Assembly (NCBI GenBank): GCA_021827245.1
Contig: JAKAWN010000159.1
Span: forward strand, 887-13,616
Reading direction: 5' to 3'
DNA length: 12,730 nt
DNA from: Acidobacteriota bacterium
Lineage (GTDB): Bacteria > Acidobacteriota > Terriglobia > UBA7540
Part shown: in pieces, positions 1 through 5,644 of the stretch
How positions within the stretch are numbered: position 1 is the first letter of the stretch
How the letters are laid out: each line of letters begins with the position of its first letter
Made by a program: the position numbers and the translations under genes
The notes under the pieces: model-generated
Told to the model about the DNA's origin: nothing
Seen by the model: the letters and a program-made list of their open reading frames with translations, nothing else
The model's database searches: none

Positions 1-31
1 CAGTAAGTTCCGAGCCTTGCCGGAGGACATA

Positions 32-53
32 ATTTGTGACGTATTTGTGACGT
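32..53. repeat. perfect 11-bp tandem direct repeat
   Basis: ATTTGTGACGT occurs twice in immediate succession (32-42 and 43-53). An 11-bp period is about one helical turn, so the two TGTGACGT cores would face the same side of the DNA, as expected for paired operator half-sites or an upstream activator site. It lies about 25 bp upstream of a TTGACG -35-like hexamer. The repeat is directly visible; the regulatory role is inference. Confidence 0.7.
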
Positions 54-76
54 CCGTCCTTCCAAAACTGCCATAG

Positions 77-106
77 TTGACGAATTGCTCGGACTGATTC
101 TAAACA
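77..106 (+). promoter_or_regulatory. possible upstream promoter of the rplM cluster
   Basis: TTGACG (77-82) is followed after 18 bp by TAAACA (101-106), a weak -10 match. It sits just downstream of the tandem repeat and overlaps the palindrome at 102-114, an arrangement typical of a regulated promoter. The -35 is good and the -10 is poor, so this is only a candidate. Confidence 0.3.
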
Positions 107-114
107 AATTGTTT
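102..114. promoter_or_regulatory. 13-bp palindrome, possible operator
   Basis: AAACAA (102-107) and TTGTTT (109-114) are perfect inverted copies around a single A. The palindrome overlaps the possible -10 region at 101-106, where a bound repressor would block transcription. It could also be a chance AT-rich symmetry. Confidence 0.35.
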
Positions 115-301
115 GTTTCCAGTCACCGGCTAGTGCATTCGGCTTACAGGCTTGCTCGCGCCGCCTTTGCCGGAGTTCTGATTGAGTTCCCCTGGAAGTG
201 CCCGGCTGTGGATTGTCTTTCCTCATTCGTCGGCCGGTCAAAAGGTTGCCTTTGGCCTTCCGCGCGCATGTACAAATGGAATCAGCATGCGCAGAGGAAT
301 G

Positions 302-334
302 TTGACAAAGAGTGTGACAGTGAGTGAATATAAA
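302..334 (+). promoter_or_regulatory. candidate promoter directly upstream of rplM
   Basis: A perfect TTGACA (302-307) is followed by an AT-rich stretch. The best -10 word, TATAAA (329-334), sits 21 bp downstream, which is long; GAATAT (326-331) gives an 18-bp spacer but matches poorly. A start of transcription near 340 would leave a leader of about 30 bases before the TTG start of rplM at 371. It would also exclude the in-frame start codons upstream. Confidence 0.4.
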
Positions 335-347
335 GGGGTTCACCATT

Positions 348-389
348 ATGGAACCAGGGACAGAAGAGAATTGGATACGCATTTTCTGA
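348..389 (+). other. possible 13-codon upstream ORF overlapping the rplM start
   Basis: An ATG at 348 opens MEPGTEENWIRIF and ends at TGA 387-389. It has an SD-like AAAGGGG (332-338) nine bases upstream. It overlaps the proposed TTG start of rplM (371) in another frame, so ribosomes finishing it would end 16-18 bases past that start and could reinitiate. Such a short ORF can easily arise by chance. Confidence 0.2.
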
Positions 390-805
390 AAAAAGAACGA
401 GGAAAAGTACGCTGGCACGTTGTTGATGCCGATGGTGTTGTGCTGGGGCGTTTGGCCGCCCGCACTGCACGGCTCCTGATCGGGAAGGATTTCCCGGATT
501 GGACTCCGTTTTCGGATCATCGTGAAGGCATCATCGTCATCAATGCGGAAAAAGTACGCTTGACCGGAAGAAAGCTTGAGCAGAAAGTTTACCGGCATCA
601 CACCGGATATCCGGGAGGGCTGAAAGAGATTTCGGCTCATCGGCTGCTTGAAACCAAGCCGGAGGCGCTGGTACGAGAAGCAGTTCTCGGAATGCTGCCG
701 AAATCCCGTTTGGGAAGCCGATTGACAACGCGACTGAAGGTTTATGCAGGCCCAAGGCATCCGCATGAGGCACAGAACCCTGTGCCAGCCCGCCTGGCGG
801 TTTAG
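371..805 (+). CDS. rplM: 50S ribosomal protein L13
   Basis: L13 is an early-assembling 23S rRNA-binding protein of the large subunit. Visible family signatures are VVDADGVVLGRLA (residues 17-29), NAEKVRLTGRK, HTGYPGGLKE, GMLPKSRLG and the C-terminal KVYAGPRHPHEAQNP. The frame stays open upstream to beyond 182, so the start must be chosen. I take TTG at 371: it places 14 residues before the conserved Trp of RWHVVDA, the same as in typical L13, and gives 144 residues, the usual length. AGGGA (356-360) is a plausible SD. An ATG at 299 would add 24 unrelated residues, overlap the candidate promoter, and has AGAGGA too close to serve as its SD. The gene is first in the cluster, with rpsI 42 bp downstream, the usual L13-S9 pair. 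The product is certain; the start is probable. Confidence 0.95.
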   Translation: MDTHFLKKERGKVRWHVVDADGVVLGRLAARTARLLIGKDFPDWTPFSDHREGIIVINAEKVRLTGRKLEQKVYRHHTGYPGGLKEISAHRLLETKPEALVREAVLGMLPKSRLGSRLTTRLKVYAGPRHPHEAQNPVPARLAV

Positions 806-847
806 CACGGTAGATACACTAAGAGATTCTGATGATGAGGAGTTGGT

Positions 848-1243
848 GTGGCTGAGTTAAGTCAATTTTGGGGTACCGGACGTAGAAAAACTTCTGTGGC
901 GCGGGTGAGGCTCGAGCCCGGCACCGGAAAGATTCAGGTGAATCACCAGTCCTTTGAGGAGTACTTCCCCTCCGAGGTGTTGCGCGCCGAAGTCCGGCAG
1001 CCGCTGGCATTTACGGAAAACGAAGGCAAGTTTGATATTATGGTAAATGCGCGGGGTGGCGGGATCCACGGCCAGGCGGGAGCCGCCCGGCTGGGCATTG
1101 CTCGCGCACTGATCGTCTTTGACCCCGAATTGCGTGCCCGTTTGCGACAAAGTGATTTCCTCACGCGCGACCCTCGTGCCAAAGAAAGGAAGAAGTACGG
1201 CCAGAAGGGTGCCCGCAAGCGGTTCCAATTCTCGAAGCGGTAA
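848..1243 (+). CDS. rpsI: 30S ribosomal protein S9
   Basis: S9 belongs to the head of the small subunit; its C-terminal tail reaches the P-site tRNA. The 131 residues show the family pattern: [16 protein letters not shown] (residues 7-22), the central [19 protein letters not shown], and the basic tail ending KRFQFSKR, whose last Lys-Arg is the tRNA-contacting end. The length is normal (about 130). The start is GTG at 848 with TGAGGAG (836-842) five bases upstream; the N-terminus [14 protein letters not shown] fits the family. It follows rplM by 42 bp and precedes rpsB by an 88-bp structured gap. Confidence 0.97.
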   Translation: MAELSQFWGTGRRKTSVARVRLEPGTGKIQVNHQSFEEYFPSEVLRAEVRQPLAFTENEGKFDIMVNARGGGIHGQAGAARLGIARALIVFDPELRARLRQSDFLTRDPRAKERKKYGQKGARKRFQFSKR

Positions 1244-1264
1244 AATAAAGATCGACAGGCGTCA

Positions 1265-1305
1265 GGCGTTTGGACCCGAGCACGGGTTTCGGGTCAGTGA
1301 ACGCC
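1265..1305 (+). promoter_or_regulatory. two-part RNA hairpin in the rpsI-rpsB gap (possible S2 control element)
   Basis: Two nested perfect helices are seen: GGCGTT (1265-1270) with AACGCC (1300-1305), and GACCCGA (1273-1279) with TCGGGTC (1289-1295). They are separated by a small internal loop (2 and 4 bases) and capped by 9 bases. Five T residues follow at 1311-1315. The structure ends 26 bases before the rpsB start and 17 bases before its SD. In other bacteria S2 represses its own operon through a leader structure, so this is a natural candidate site; partial termination is the alternative. Confidence 0.5.
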
Positions 1306-1331
1306 CCGGATTTTTCGCTGTTGGAGGAAAT

Positions 1332-2354
1332 TTGTCGAATATTACGATGAAGGAATTTCTGGAGGCCGGTGTTCACTTCGGCCACCAAACGCGTCGCTGG
1401 AACCCCAAAATGAAAGAATACATTTATGGGGAGCGGAACGGCATTTATATTATCGACCTCCAGAAGACCCTCAAGCTTTTCAAGGAAGCGACAAAATTCC
1501 TTGCTGACCTTGCCCGGAATGGCAGAGTTATTCTTTTTGTGGGGACCAAGCGCCAGGCGCAGGATGCCATTGCTGAAGAGGCCCAACGGTGCCAGATGTT
1601 TTACATCAACCATCGGTGGCTTGGAGGATTGCTGACGAACCATACCACCATCCAACGGTCGATCCAGCGATTGCGAGAGCTCGAGGAAATGAGCAAGGAC
1701 GGAAGGTATGATCTGCTGACCAAGAAGGAGGTTCAAAGGCTGGAGCGGGAACGGAAGCATCTGGACCAGAACCTTGCAGGCATCAAGGAAATGCCAGGGC
1801 TGCCGGATGCTCTGTTTGTGATTGATTCGAACAAAGAAGAAATTGCGGTGCTCGAAGCCCGCAAGTTGGGAATCCCAGTTGTGGCAATCGTTGATACCAA
1901 CTGTAACCCGGACGTCGTCGATTACGTGATTCCGGGAAACGATGACGCGCTCCGCGCGATTCGCCTCTTTGCCTCGCGCATTGCGGATGCGATCCTCGAA
2001 GGGCGGCAACTGGCCCTTGAAAAACAGATGGAAGAAGAGAAGATTGCCGCGGAGAAAGCTGCGGAAGAACTTGAAGCTCAACGCCAGGCTGAGGCCATCG
2101 ATGCCAGCGAGCTGATTGTTGGAGAGACGGAAGTGGCTTTTGACATAGCCGAAGAAGATTACGAGAAATACCTGAAACTGGAAGAGGAAGAGGCGGAACA
2201 GGAGGTTTCGCGCGGCGCTGCGGCAGCAGCAGAAGAGGAGGATTCCGAAGGACGTGCCAGAACTGCCAAGAAACGTCAGAGGTTTCCGAGCAAGCCACGG
2301 GGCCGTCATGTTGAAGAGAGTGAACCCGATGCGCTCGGCCCTGAGGGCAAATAG
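1332..2354 (+). CDS. rpsB: 30S ribosomal protein S2 with long acidic C-terminal tail
   Basis: S2 binds late on the back of the small subunit, near the mRNA exit side and S1. Conserved blocks: [24 protein letters not shown] (from residue 4), [14 protein letters not shown] (33-46), [10 protein letters not shown] (94-103), [12 protein letters not shown] (154-165) and [15 protein letters not shown] (180-194). The folded core ends near residue 225. The remaining 115 residues are highly charged: a Glu/Ala/Lys-rich, probably helical stretch (229-254), an acidic part (residues 256-306), then a Lys/Arg-rich patch (308-325) and an acidic end. The total of 340 residues compares with 240-260 in many bacteria. 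I chose TTG at 1332 because MSNITMKE matches the family N-terminus and GGAGG (1323-1327) lies four bases upstream. The ATG at 1347 would cut off the first residues and has no close SD. Confidence 0.96.
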   Translation: MSNITMKEFLEAGVHFGHQTRRWNPKMKEYIYGERNGIYIIDLQKTLKLFKEATKFLADLARNGRVILFVGTKRQAQDAIAEEAQRCQMFYINHRWLGGLLTNHTTIQRSIQRLRELEEMSKDGRYDLLTKKEVQRLERERKHLDQNLAGIKEMPGLPDALFVIDSNKEEIAVLEARKLGIPVVAIVDTNCNPDVVDYVIPGNDDALRAIRLFASRIADAILEGRQLALEKQMEEEKIAAEKAAEELEAQRQAEAIDASELIVGETEVAFDIAEEDYEKYLKLEEEEAEQEVSRGAAAAAEEEDSEGRARTAKKRQRFPSKPRGRHVEESEPDALGPEGK

Positions 2355-2380
2355 GATTTGAGAAAATGATGTTTTGATGC

Positions 2381-2414
2381 GGTAGGCGGGCGTGGTTACT
2401 CTGCCTGCCTTTTT
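2381..2414 (+). terminator. intrinsic terminator/attenuator between rpsB and tsf
   Basis: GGTAGGCGG (2381-2389) pairs with CTGCCTGCC (2401-2409) over nine positions including two G-T wobbles, with an 11-base loop, followed at once by five T residues (2410-2414). The short T tract suggests partial termination, which would lower tsf, pyrH and frr transcription relative to rpsB. A weak attenuator at the same position has been described in the E. coli rpsB-tsf operon. Confidence 0.55.
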
Positions 2415-2439
2415 CGTGTCTGGAGGGTGAGAGAACGGA

Positions 2440-3075
2440 ATGGCGGTGCCAATAGACTTGGTTAAGAAATTGCGTGAAATGAGCGGTGCTCCCATGATGG
2501 AGTGCAAGAAGGCCTTGGAGGAAGCGGGCGGCGATCTGGAGCAGGCTTTTACGGTCTTAAGAAAGCGCGGCCAGGCCGCGGCGGCAAAGAAGGCGAGTCG
2601 CGCAGCAACCGAAGGTTTGGTGGGTTCCTATATCCACGCCGGAGGGAAAATTGGCGTGATTGTCGAAGTTAACTGCGAGTCCGACTTTGTCGCCCGGAAC
2701 ACGGAATTTCAGCAGTTGGTTCACGATCTGGCGATGCAGATTTGCGCGACGGACCCGCGTTTTATTCGCCGGGATGATGTAGCCCCTGATGTCCTCGATC
2801 GCGAACGCGAGGTCCTGCGTGCGCAGACGGCGGGAAGCGGCAAGCCCGCAGATGTGGTGAATCGCATCGTGGAAGGGAAGCTTGGGAAATTCTACGAGGA
2901 AAACTGCCTTTACGAACAGCATTTCATCAAAGACGGAACGGGAAATGTGACTGTCGGCGAACTGATTGCTTCCAGGGTTGCCAAGTTCGGCGAAAATATC
3001 CTGGTCCGGCGCTTCTCCCGCTTCAAGGTGGGCGAGGCTGCAGGCCCAGCCGATGCAGACGAGGCATCCAATTGA
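2440..3075 (+). CDS. tsf: elongation factor Ts (EF-Tu guanine nucleotide exchange factor)
   Basis: EF-Ts releases GDP from EF-Tu in the cytoplasm so that EF-Tu can bind GTP and aminoacyl-tRNA. The N-terminal UBA-like three-helix domain (about residues 4-50) contains VKKLREMSGAPMMECKKAL. The exchange motif appears as CESDFVARN (79-87), with Ser where many family members have Thr before DFVARN. The core follows, with YEQHFIKDGTGNVTVGELI near residues 162-180. At 211 residues this is a short form, more like the Thermus type than the E. coli protein of about 280. The ATG at 2440 has GGAGGG (2422-2427) 12 bases upstream, a little far. The substrate EF-Tu is encoded in the same window at 7861. Confidence 0.97.
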   Translation: MAVPIDLVKKLREMSGAPMMECKKALEEAGGDLEQAFTVLRKRGQAAAAKKASRAATEGLVGSYIHAGGKIGVIVEVNCESDFVARNTEFQQLVHDLAMQICATDPRFIRRDDVAPDVLDREREVLRAQTAGSGKPADVVNRIVEGKLGKFYEENCLYEQHFIKDGTGNVTVGELIASRVAKFGENILVRRFSRFKVGEAAGPADADEASN

Positions 3076-3115
3076 GCGTCTGTGCGCGAAGGAATAGGAA
3101 GGACGCCTCTGGATC

Positions 3116-3832
3116 ATGAGCGAGCCCGCCTTTCAACGCATCCTTTTAAAACTGAGCGGCGAAGCGCTCATGGGAGGCCGAGGTTTTGGAATCGATCCCG
3201 CCGTCGCAGCCCGGATTGCGTCTGAAGTTCATGAGATCCAGCAAATGGGTGTGCAGGTTGCGGTGGTCGTAGGGGGTGGAAACTTTATCCGCGGCGTCGC
3301 GGCCTCCCAGCACGGCATTGATCGTGTGGTTGCGGACAACATGGGAATGCTCGCGACCATCATCAACGCCCTGGCGTTGCAGGATGCGCTGGAGAAGGCG
3401 GGTTCCGTGACCAGGGTCGTGACGGCGCTCGAAATTCGCGAAATTGCCGAACCCTTTATTCGACGCCGTGCTATCCGGCACCTGGAAAAAGGGCGCGTGG
3501 TAGTTCTTGCGGCGGGAACAGGCAATCCATATTTTTCAACCGATACGGCTGCTGCTCTGCGAGCCATGGAGATCAAGGCCGATGTGATTCTCAAGGCTAC
3601 CAAAGTGAATGGCGTCTACGATGCTGATCCGGCCAAGGTGGCTGATGCCAAGATGATCTCAAGAATCAACTATCTTGATGTGCTATCGCGAGGGCTTGCT
3701 GTGATGGATACCACGGCAATCTCTCTTTGCATGGACAATAACTTGCCGATCATCGTTTTCAACCTGACTGTACCAGGCAATCTGAAGCGGGTGGTGCTGG
3801 GCGAAAAAGTGGGTTCGCTGGTGGCAGCTTGA
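3116..3832 (+). CDS. pyrH: uridylate kinase (UMP kinase)
   Basis: The enzyme phosphorylates UMP to UDP using ATP, in de novo pyrimidine nucleotide synthesis; bacterial forms are hexamers of the amino acid kinase fold, usually activated by GTP and inhibited by UTP. Visible motifs: [13 protein letters not shown] (residues 8-20, ATP site lysine K12), [10 protein letters not shown] (51-60), [20 protein letters not shown] (74-93, UMP-binding region), and [18 protein letters not shown] (133-150). [15 protein letters not shown] (158-172) completes the nucleotide site. Length 238 is normal. AGGAAGGA (3096-3103) precedes ATG 3116 by 12 bases. It sits between tsf (40-bp gap) and frr (24-bp gap), its usual place in many bacteria. 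Confidence 0.97.
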   Translation: MSEPAFQRILLKLSGEALMGGRGFGIDPAVAARIASEVHEIQQMGVQVAVVVGGGNFIRGVAASQHGIDRVVADNMGMLATIINALALQDALEKAGSVTRVVTALEIREIAEPFIRRRAIRHLEKGRVVVLAAGTGNPYFSTDTAAALRAMEIKADVILKATKVNGVYDADPAKVADAKMISRINYLDVLSRGLAVMDTTAISLCMDNNLPIIVFNLTVPGNLKRVVLGEKVGSLVAA

Positions 3833-3841
3833 GACACACTC

Positions 3842-3854
3842 GAAAGGGCCTTTC
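3842..3854 (+). promoter_or_regulatory. palindrome covering the frr ribosome binding site
   Basis: GAAAGG (3842-3847) and CCTTTC (3849-3854) are inverted copies around one G. As RNA, GAAAG and CTTTC can form a 5-bp stem with a 3-base loop that includes the AAAGGG serving as the frr SD, two bases before the ATG. This could dampen initiation unless ribosomes arriving from pyrH melt it. It is small and could be chance. Confidence 0.3.
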
Positions 3855-3856
3855 TC

Positions 3857-4417
3857 ATGATCACTGAGACGACGGCAAACGCGAAAGCTCGGATGGCGAA
3901 GGCACTTGAGGATCTGCGGGGGGAACTCTCGACCCTCCGGACCGGAAGGGCCTCTGTGGGAATCTTTGATCATCTTCGGGTGGACTATTACGGCGTGCCG
4001 ACACCCCTGAACCAGGTGGCCACGCTGGGAACTCCTGAGCCCAATCTGGTGACGCTGCAACCCTGGGATCCGACCTTGCTGTCAGCACTTGAAAAAGCGA
4101 TCCTATCCTCGGACCTGGGGTTGAACCCGGTGAATGATGGAAAGATTCTGCGTGTGCCGATCCCTCCACTCACGGAGGAGAGGCGTAAGGACCTTGTGAA
4201 GCATGTCCACAAGGTCCTCGAGAACCACCGCACGGCCGTCCGGAATATCCGCCGCGATGCGAATGAAGAATTGAAGCGCCTGCTGAAAGAGAAGAAAATA
4301 TCTGAAGACGACGAAAGACGCGGGTTGGAAAGCATACAGAAACTTACGGATGAGTACGTGAAGAAGCTCGAGGAACAGGGAAATGGCAAAGAGGCGGAGA
4401 TTTTAGGGGCGCATTGA
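3857..4417 (+). CDS. frr: ribosome recycling factor
   Basis: RRF, together with EF-G, splits the post-termination ribosome so that subunits can be reused. The 186 residues match the family length of about 185. Motifs: MAKALEDLRGELSTLRTGRAS (residues 13-33, first helix of the three-helix bundle), YYGVPTPLNQVATL (44-57) in the hinge and domain II, and ENHRTAVRNIRRDANEEL (122-139), the conserved basic stretch of the last helices. ATG 3857 has AAAGGG (3843-3848) eight bases upstream. It is the last gene of the first cluster; its partner EF-G is encoded 1.2 kb downstream. Confidence 0.97.
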   Translation: MITETTANAKARMAKALEDLRGELSTLRTGRASVGIFDHLRVDYYGVPTPLNQVATLGTPEPNLVTLQPWDPTLLSALEKAILSSDLGLNPVNDGKILRVPIPPLTEERRKDLVKHVHKVLENHRTAVRNIRRDANEELKRLLKEKKISEDDERRGLESIQKLTDEYVKKLEEQGNGKEAEILGAH

Positions 4418-4438
4418 GTCGGTTTGGTCGTGGAAGTC

Positions 4439-4469
4439 TTGACAGAAGCCCTTCATTTCGTGGTAAATT
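4439..4469 (+). promoter_or_regulatory. candidate promoter of the rpsL (str) cluster
   Basis: A perfect TTGACA (4439-4444) lies 19 bp from TAAATT (4464-4469), which is preceded by TG one base away, forming an extended -10 (TGGTAAATT). It sits in the 138-bp gap between frr and rpsL, the largest gap between the two clusters. It would start transcription near 4476, leaving a leader of about 80 bases before rpsL. The spacer is slightly long, but the extended -10 compensates. Confidence 0.55.
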
Positions 4470-4503
4470 TAGAAGGTTTGATCCTAAGGTGGATTTGATT
4501 CAG

Positions 4504-4535
4504 GTGCCGATGGCCGCGGGAAGCAGGCGCGGCAC
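4504..4535 (+). promoter_or_regulatory. hairpin in the rpsL leader
   Basis: Two overlapping pairings are possible: GCCGCG (4513-4518) with CGCGGC (4528-4533) around a 9-base loop, or GTGCCG (4504-4509) with CGGCAC (4530-4535). The two compete for the same right arm. The structure ends eight bases before the GGAG (4544-4547) used as the rpsL SD, so it could affect initiation. It has no T tract, so it is not an intrinsic terminator. Confidence 0.4.
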
Positions 4536-4555
4536 TGCCACTCGGAGATTGAAGG

Positions 4556-4933
4556 ATGCCCACATTTAACCAACTGGTTCGCCGCGGACGCACGATGGAG
4601 CGATACAAGACCTCGAGCCCCGCGCTCCAGGGTTCGCCACAAAAGCGTGGTGTGTGCATCCGCGTATATACCCAGACACCAAAGAAGCCGAACTCGGCTT
4701 TGCGGAAGGTTGCTCGCGTCCGCCTGACCAATGGTTTTGAAGTGACGACTTACATTCCCGGAGTTGGCCATAACCTCCAAGAACACTCGATTGTCCTGAT
4801 TCGGGGTGGGCGCGTCAAAGATCTACCCGGTGTGCGCTACCATGTGATTCGCGGCACACTGGATTCTGCGGGGGTGACGGACCGGCGCCAGGGAAGGTCG
4901 AAGTACGGCGCGAAGCGTCCCAAGGCTTCCTGA
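4556..4933 (+). CDS. rpsL: 30S ribosomal protein S12
   Basis: S12 lies in the decoding centre of the small subunit and tunes accuracy. The 125 residues include [34 protein letters not shown] (residues 27-60) and [26 protein letters not shown] (71-96). Lysines at 43, 44 and 88, sites where changes give streptomycin resistance in other bacteria, are the common residues, so no resistance allele is visible. Asp89 (in RVKDLPG) is the position modified by RimO in E. coli. ATG 4556 has GGAG (4544-4547) eight bases upstream. It is the first gene of the str cluster, 67 bp before rpsG. Confidence 0.98.
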   Translation: MPTFNQLVRRGRTMERYKTSSPALQGSPQKRGVCIRVYTQTPKKPNSALRKVARVRLTNGFEVTTYIPGVGHNLQEHSIVLIRGGRVKDLPGVRYHVIRGTLDSAGVTDRRQGRSKYGAKRPKAS

Positions 4934-4979
4934 GCGTTTCCCCGCCTGGATGCGTTTAAGGAAGGTCGTCGGGAAATGC
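4934..4979 (+). promoter_or_regulatory. long-range stem filling the rpsL-rpsG gap (possible S7 control site)
   Basis: GCGTTTCCC (4934-4942), beginning one base after the rpsL stop codon, pairs with GGGAAATGC (4971-4979) over nine positions with one G-T wobble, closing a 28-base loop. The right arm ends one base before the AAGGAG (4981-4986) that is the only SD of rpsG. In E. coli, S7 represses its own synthesis by binding this same intercistronic region. The location fits; the binding is inference. Confidence 0.5.
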
Positions 4980-5000
4980 AAAGGAGAGTGAAGAACCGAA

Positions 5001-5471
5001 ATGCCGCGTAAGGGTTATGTCGAGCGACGAGAAGTCAAGCCGGATGCGCTATACGACAGTCCGCTGGTTCAGAAGTTTGTGAACTGTGTGATGTACGATG
5101 GCAAGAGATCGACGGCGCAGCAGATTGTCTATGATTCCTTTGAGTTGATCAAGCAGAAGACCGACGACGATCCGCTGAAAGTTTTCAAAAAGGCTCTGGA
5201 CAATGTCAAGCCAATGTTGGAAGTCAAAAGCCGCCGCGTAGGCGGTGCAAATTACCAGGTGCCGGTTGAGGTGAATCGGAACCGTCAGACTTCGCTGAGT
5301 ATCCGCTGGATTATTGGTTATGCGCGGGAGCGCGGAGAGAAGTCGATGGTGGAAAAGTTGACCGGTGAGCTTCTGGACGCGTCCAATAGCCGCGGTGGTG
5401 CTGTCAAAAAGCGGGATGATACGCACCGCATGGCGGAAGCCAATAAGGCCTTTGCTCATTACCGCTGGTAA
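5001..5471 (+). CDS. rpsG: 30S ribosomal protein S7
   Basis: S7 starts assembly of the small-subunit head by binding the 3' domain of 16S rRNA and lines the E site. Its 156 residues match the family length. Motifs: [39 protein letters not shown] (1-39), the loop [12 protein letters not shown] (80-91) forming the beta hairpin, [12 protein letters not shown] (100-111) and the C-terminal [21 protein letters not shown] (136-156). ATG 5001 has AAGGAG (4981-4986) 14 bases upstream, far for an SD, so coupling to rpsL translation through the stem at 4934-4979 is plausible. A 173-bp gap with RNA structure follows before fusA. Confidence 0.98.
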   Translation: MPRKGYVERREVKPDALYDSPLVQKFVNCVMYDGKRSTAQQIVYDSFELIKQKTDDDPLKVFKKALDNVKPMLEVKSRRVGGANYQVPVEVNRNRQTSLSIRWIIGYARERGEKSMVEKLTGELLDASNSRGGAVKKRDDTHRMAEANKAFAHYRW

Positions 5472-5497
5472 CCCTGAATAACCGGGGCCAACAAGGA

Positions 5498-5559
5498 CAA
5501 GGCGGGAGGTGGTTCGGCCTCGAACCGCGATCCGCCTTGCGGGTCGTATCCAGCGACCC
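5498..5559 (+). ncRNA. tandem hairpins in the rpsG-fusA gap (candidate cis-regulatory RNA)
   Basis: Three perfect helices occur in 62 bases. CAAGGCGG (5498-5505) pairs with CCGCCTTG (5532-5539). Inside it GGTTCG (5511-5516) pairs with CGAACC (5521-5526) around a GCCT tetraloop. Immediately after, GGGTCG (5541-5546) pairs with CGACCC (5554-5559) around seven bases. No T tract follows, so a simple intrinsic terminator is unlikely. The gap, 173 bp, is the longest internal one in the window. The element ends 85 bases before the fusA start. The helices are visible directly; a role in controlling fusA, or in mRNA processing between rpsG and fusA, is inference. Confidence 0.55.
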
Positions 5560-5631
5560 TCAACAACAACTGGATTTCAGACAGGCGTGACCTTCTGTGC
5601 TTGGGAAAGGGCAGAAGGAGGGATTCCTGTC

Positions 5632-5641
5632 AGGCGATAGG
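5632..5641 (+). promoter_or_regulatory. AGGCGATAGG block before fusA, identical to that before tuf
   Basis: This ten-base word ends three bases before the fusA ATG; the same word (7849-7858) ends two bases before the tuf ATG. AGG at its left end is in reach as an SD, ten bases from the fusA start. The match supports ATG 5645 as the fusA start. Confidence 0.5.
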
Positions 5642-5644
5642 ATT

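Larger units (their letters stand above)
1..370 (+). other. gene-free upstream region and leader of the rplM cluster
   Basis: No convincing protein gene is seen on either strand; the open frames here do not resemble known proteins. No tRNA or upstream gene end was recognised. The stretch holds an 11-bp tandem repeat (32-53), two possible promoters (near 77-106 and 302-334), a palindrome (102-114), and a possible hairpin at 232-257 in which AAAGG/CCTTT and GGCC/GGCC pair around a bulge. If the upstream promoter is used, the rplM mRNA would have a leader of about 260 bases, long enough for the autoregulatory structures that L13 mRNAs carry in some other bacteria. No family-level match to a known L13 leader could be made by eye. 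Confidence 0.6.

Noticed and set aside
85..327. An 80-codon open frame in the upstream region
   Set aside because: No SD, no recognisable family, and composition like noncoding sequence.
182..370. Upstream in-frame extension of rplM
   Set aside because: The residues do not resemble L13, would make the protein about 60 residues too long, and overlap promoter-like sequence.
1119..1331. Upstream in-frame extension of rpsB into rpsI
   Set aside because: It overlaps rpsI in another frame and the hairpin; the true S2 N-terminus begins at 1332.
1161..2507. A 448-codon open frame on the - strand opposite rpsB
   Set aside because: It lies antisense to an unmistakable S2 gene, shows no recognisable domains, and spans gene borders and the terminator-like hairpin.
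4556..4933. Streptomycin resistance allele of S12
   Set aside because: Lysines 43, 44 and 88 are the common wild-type residues.
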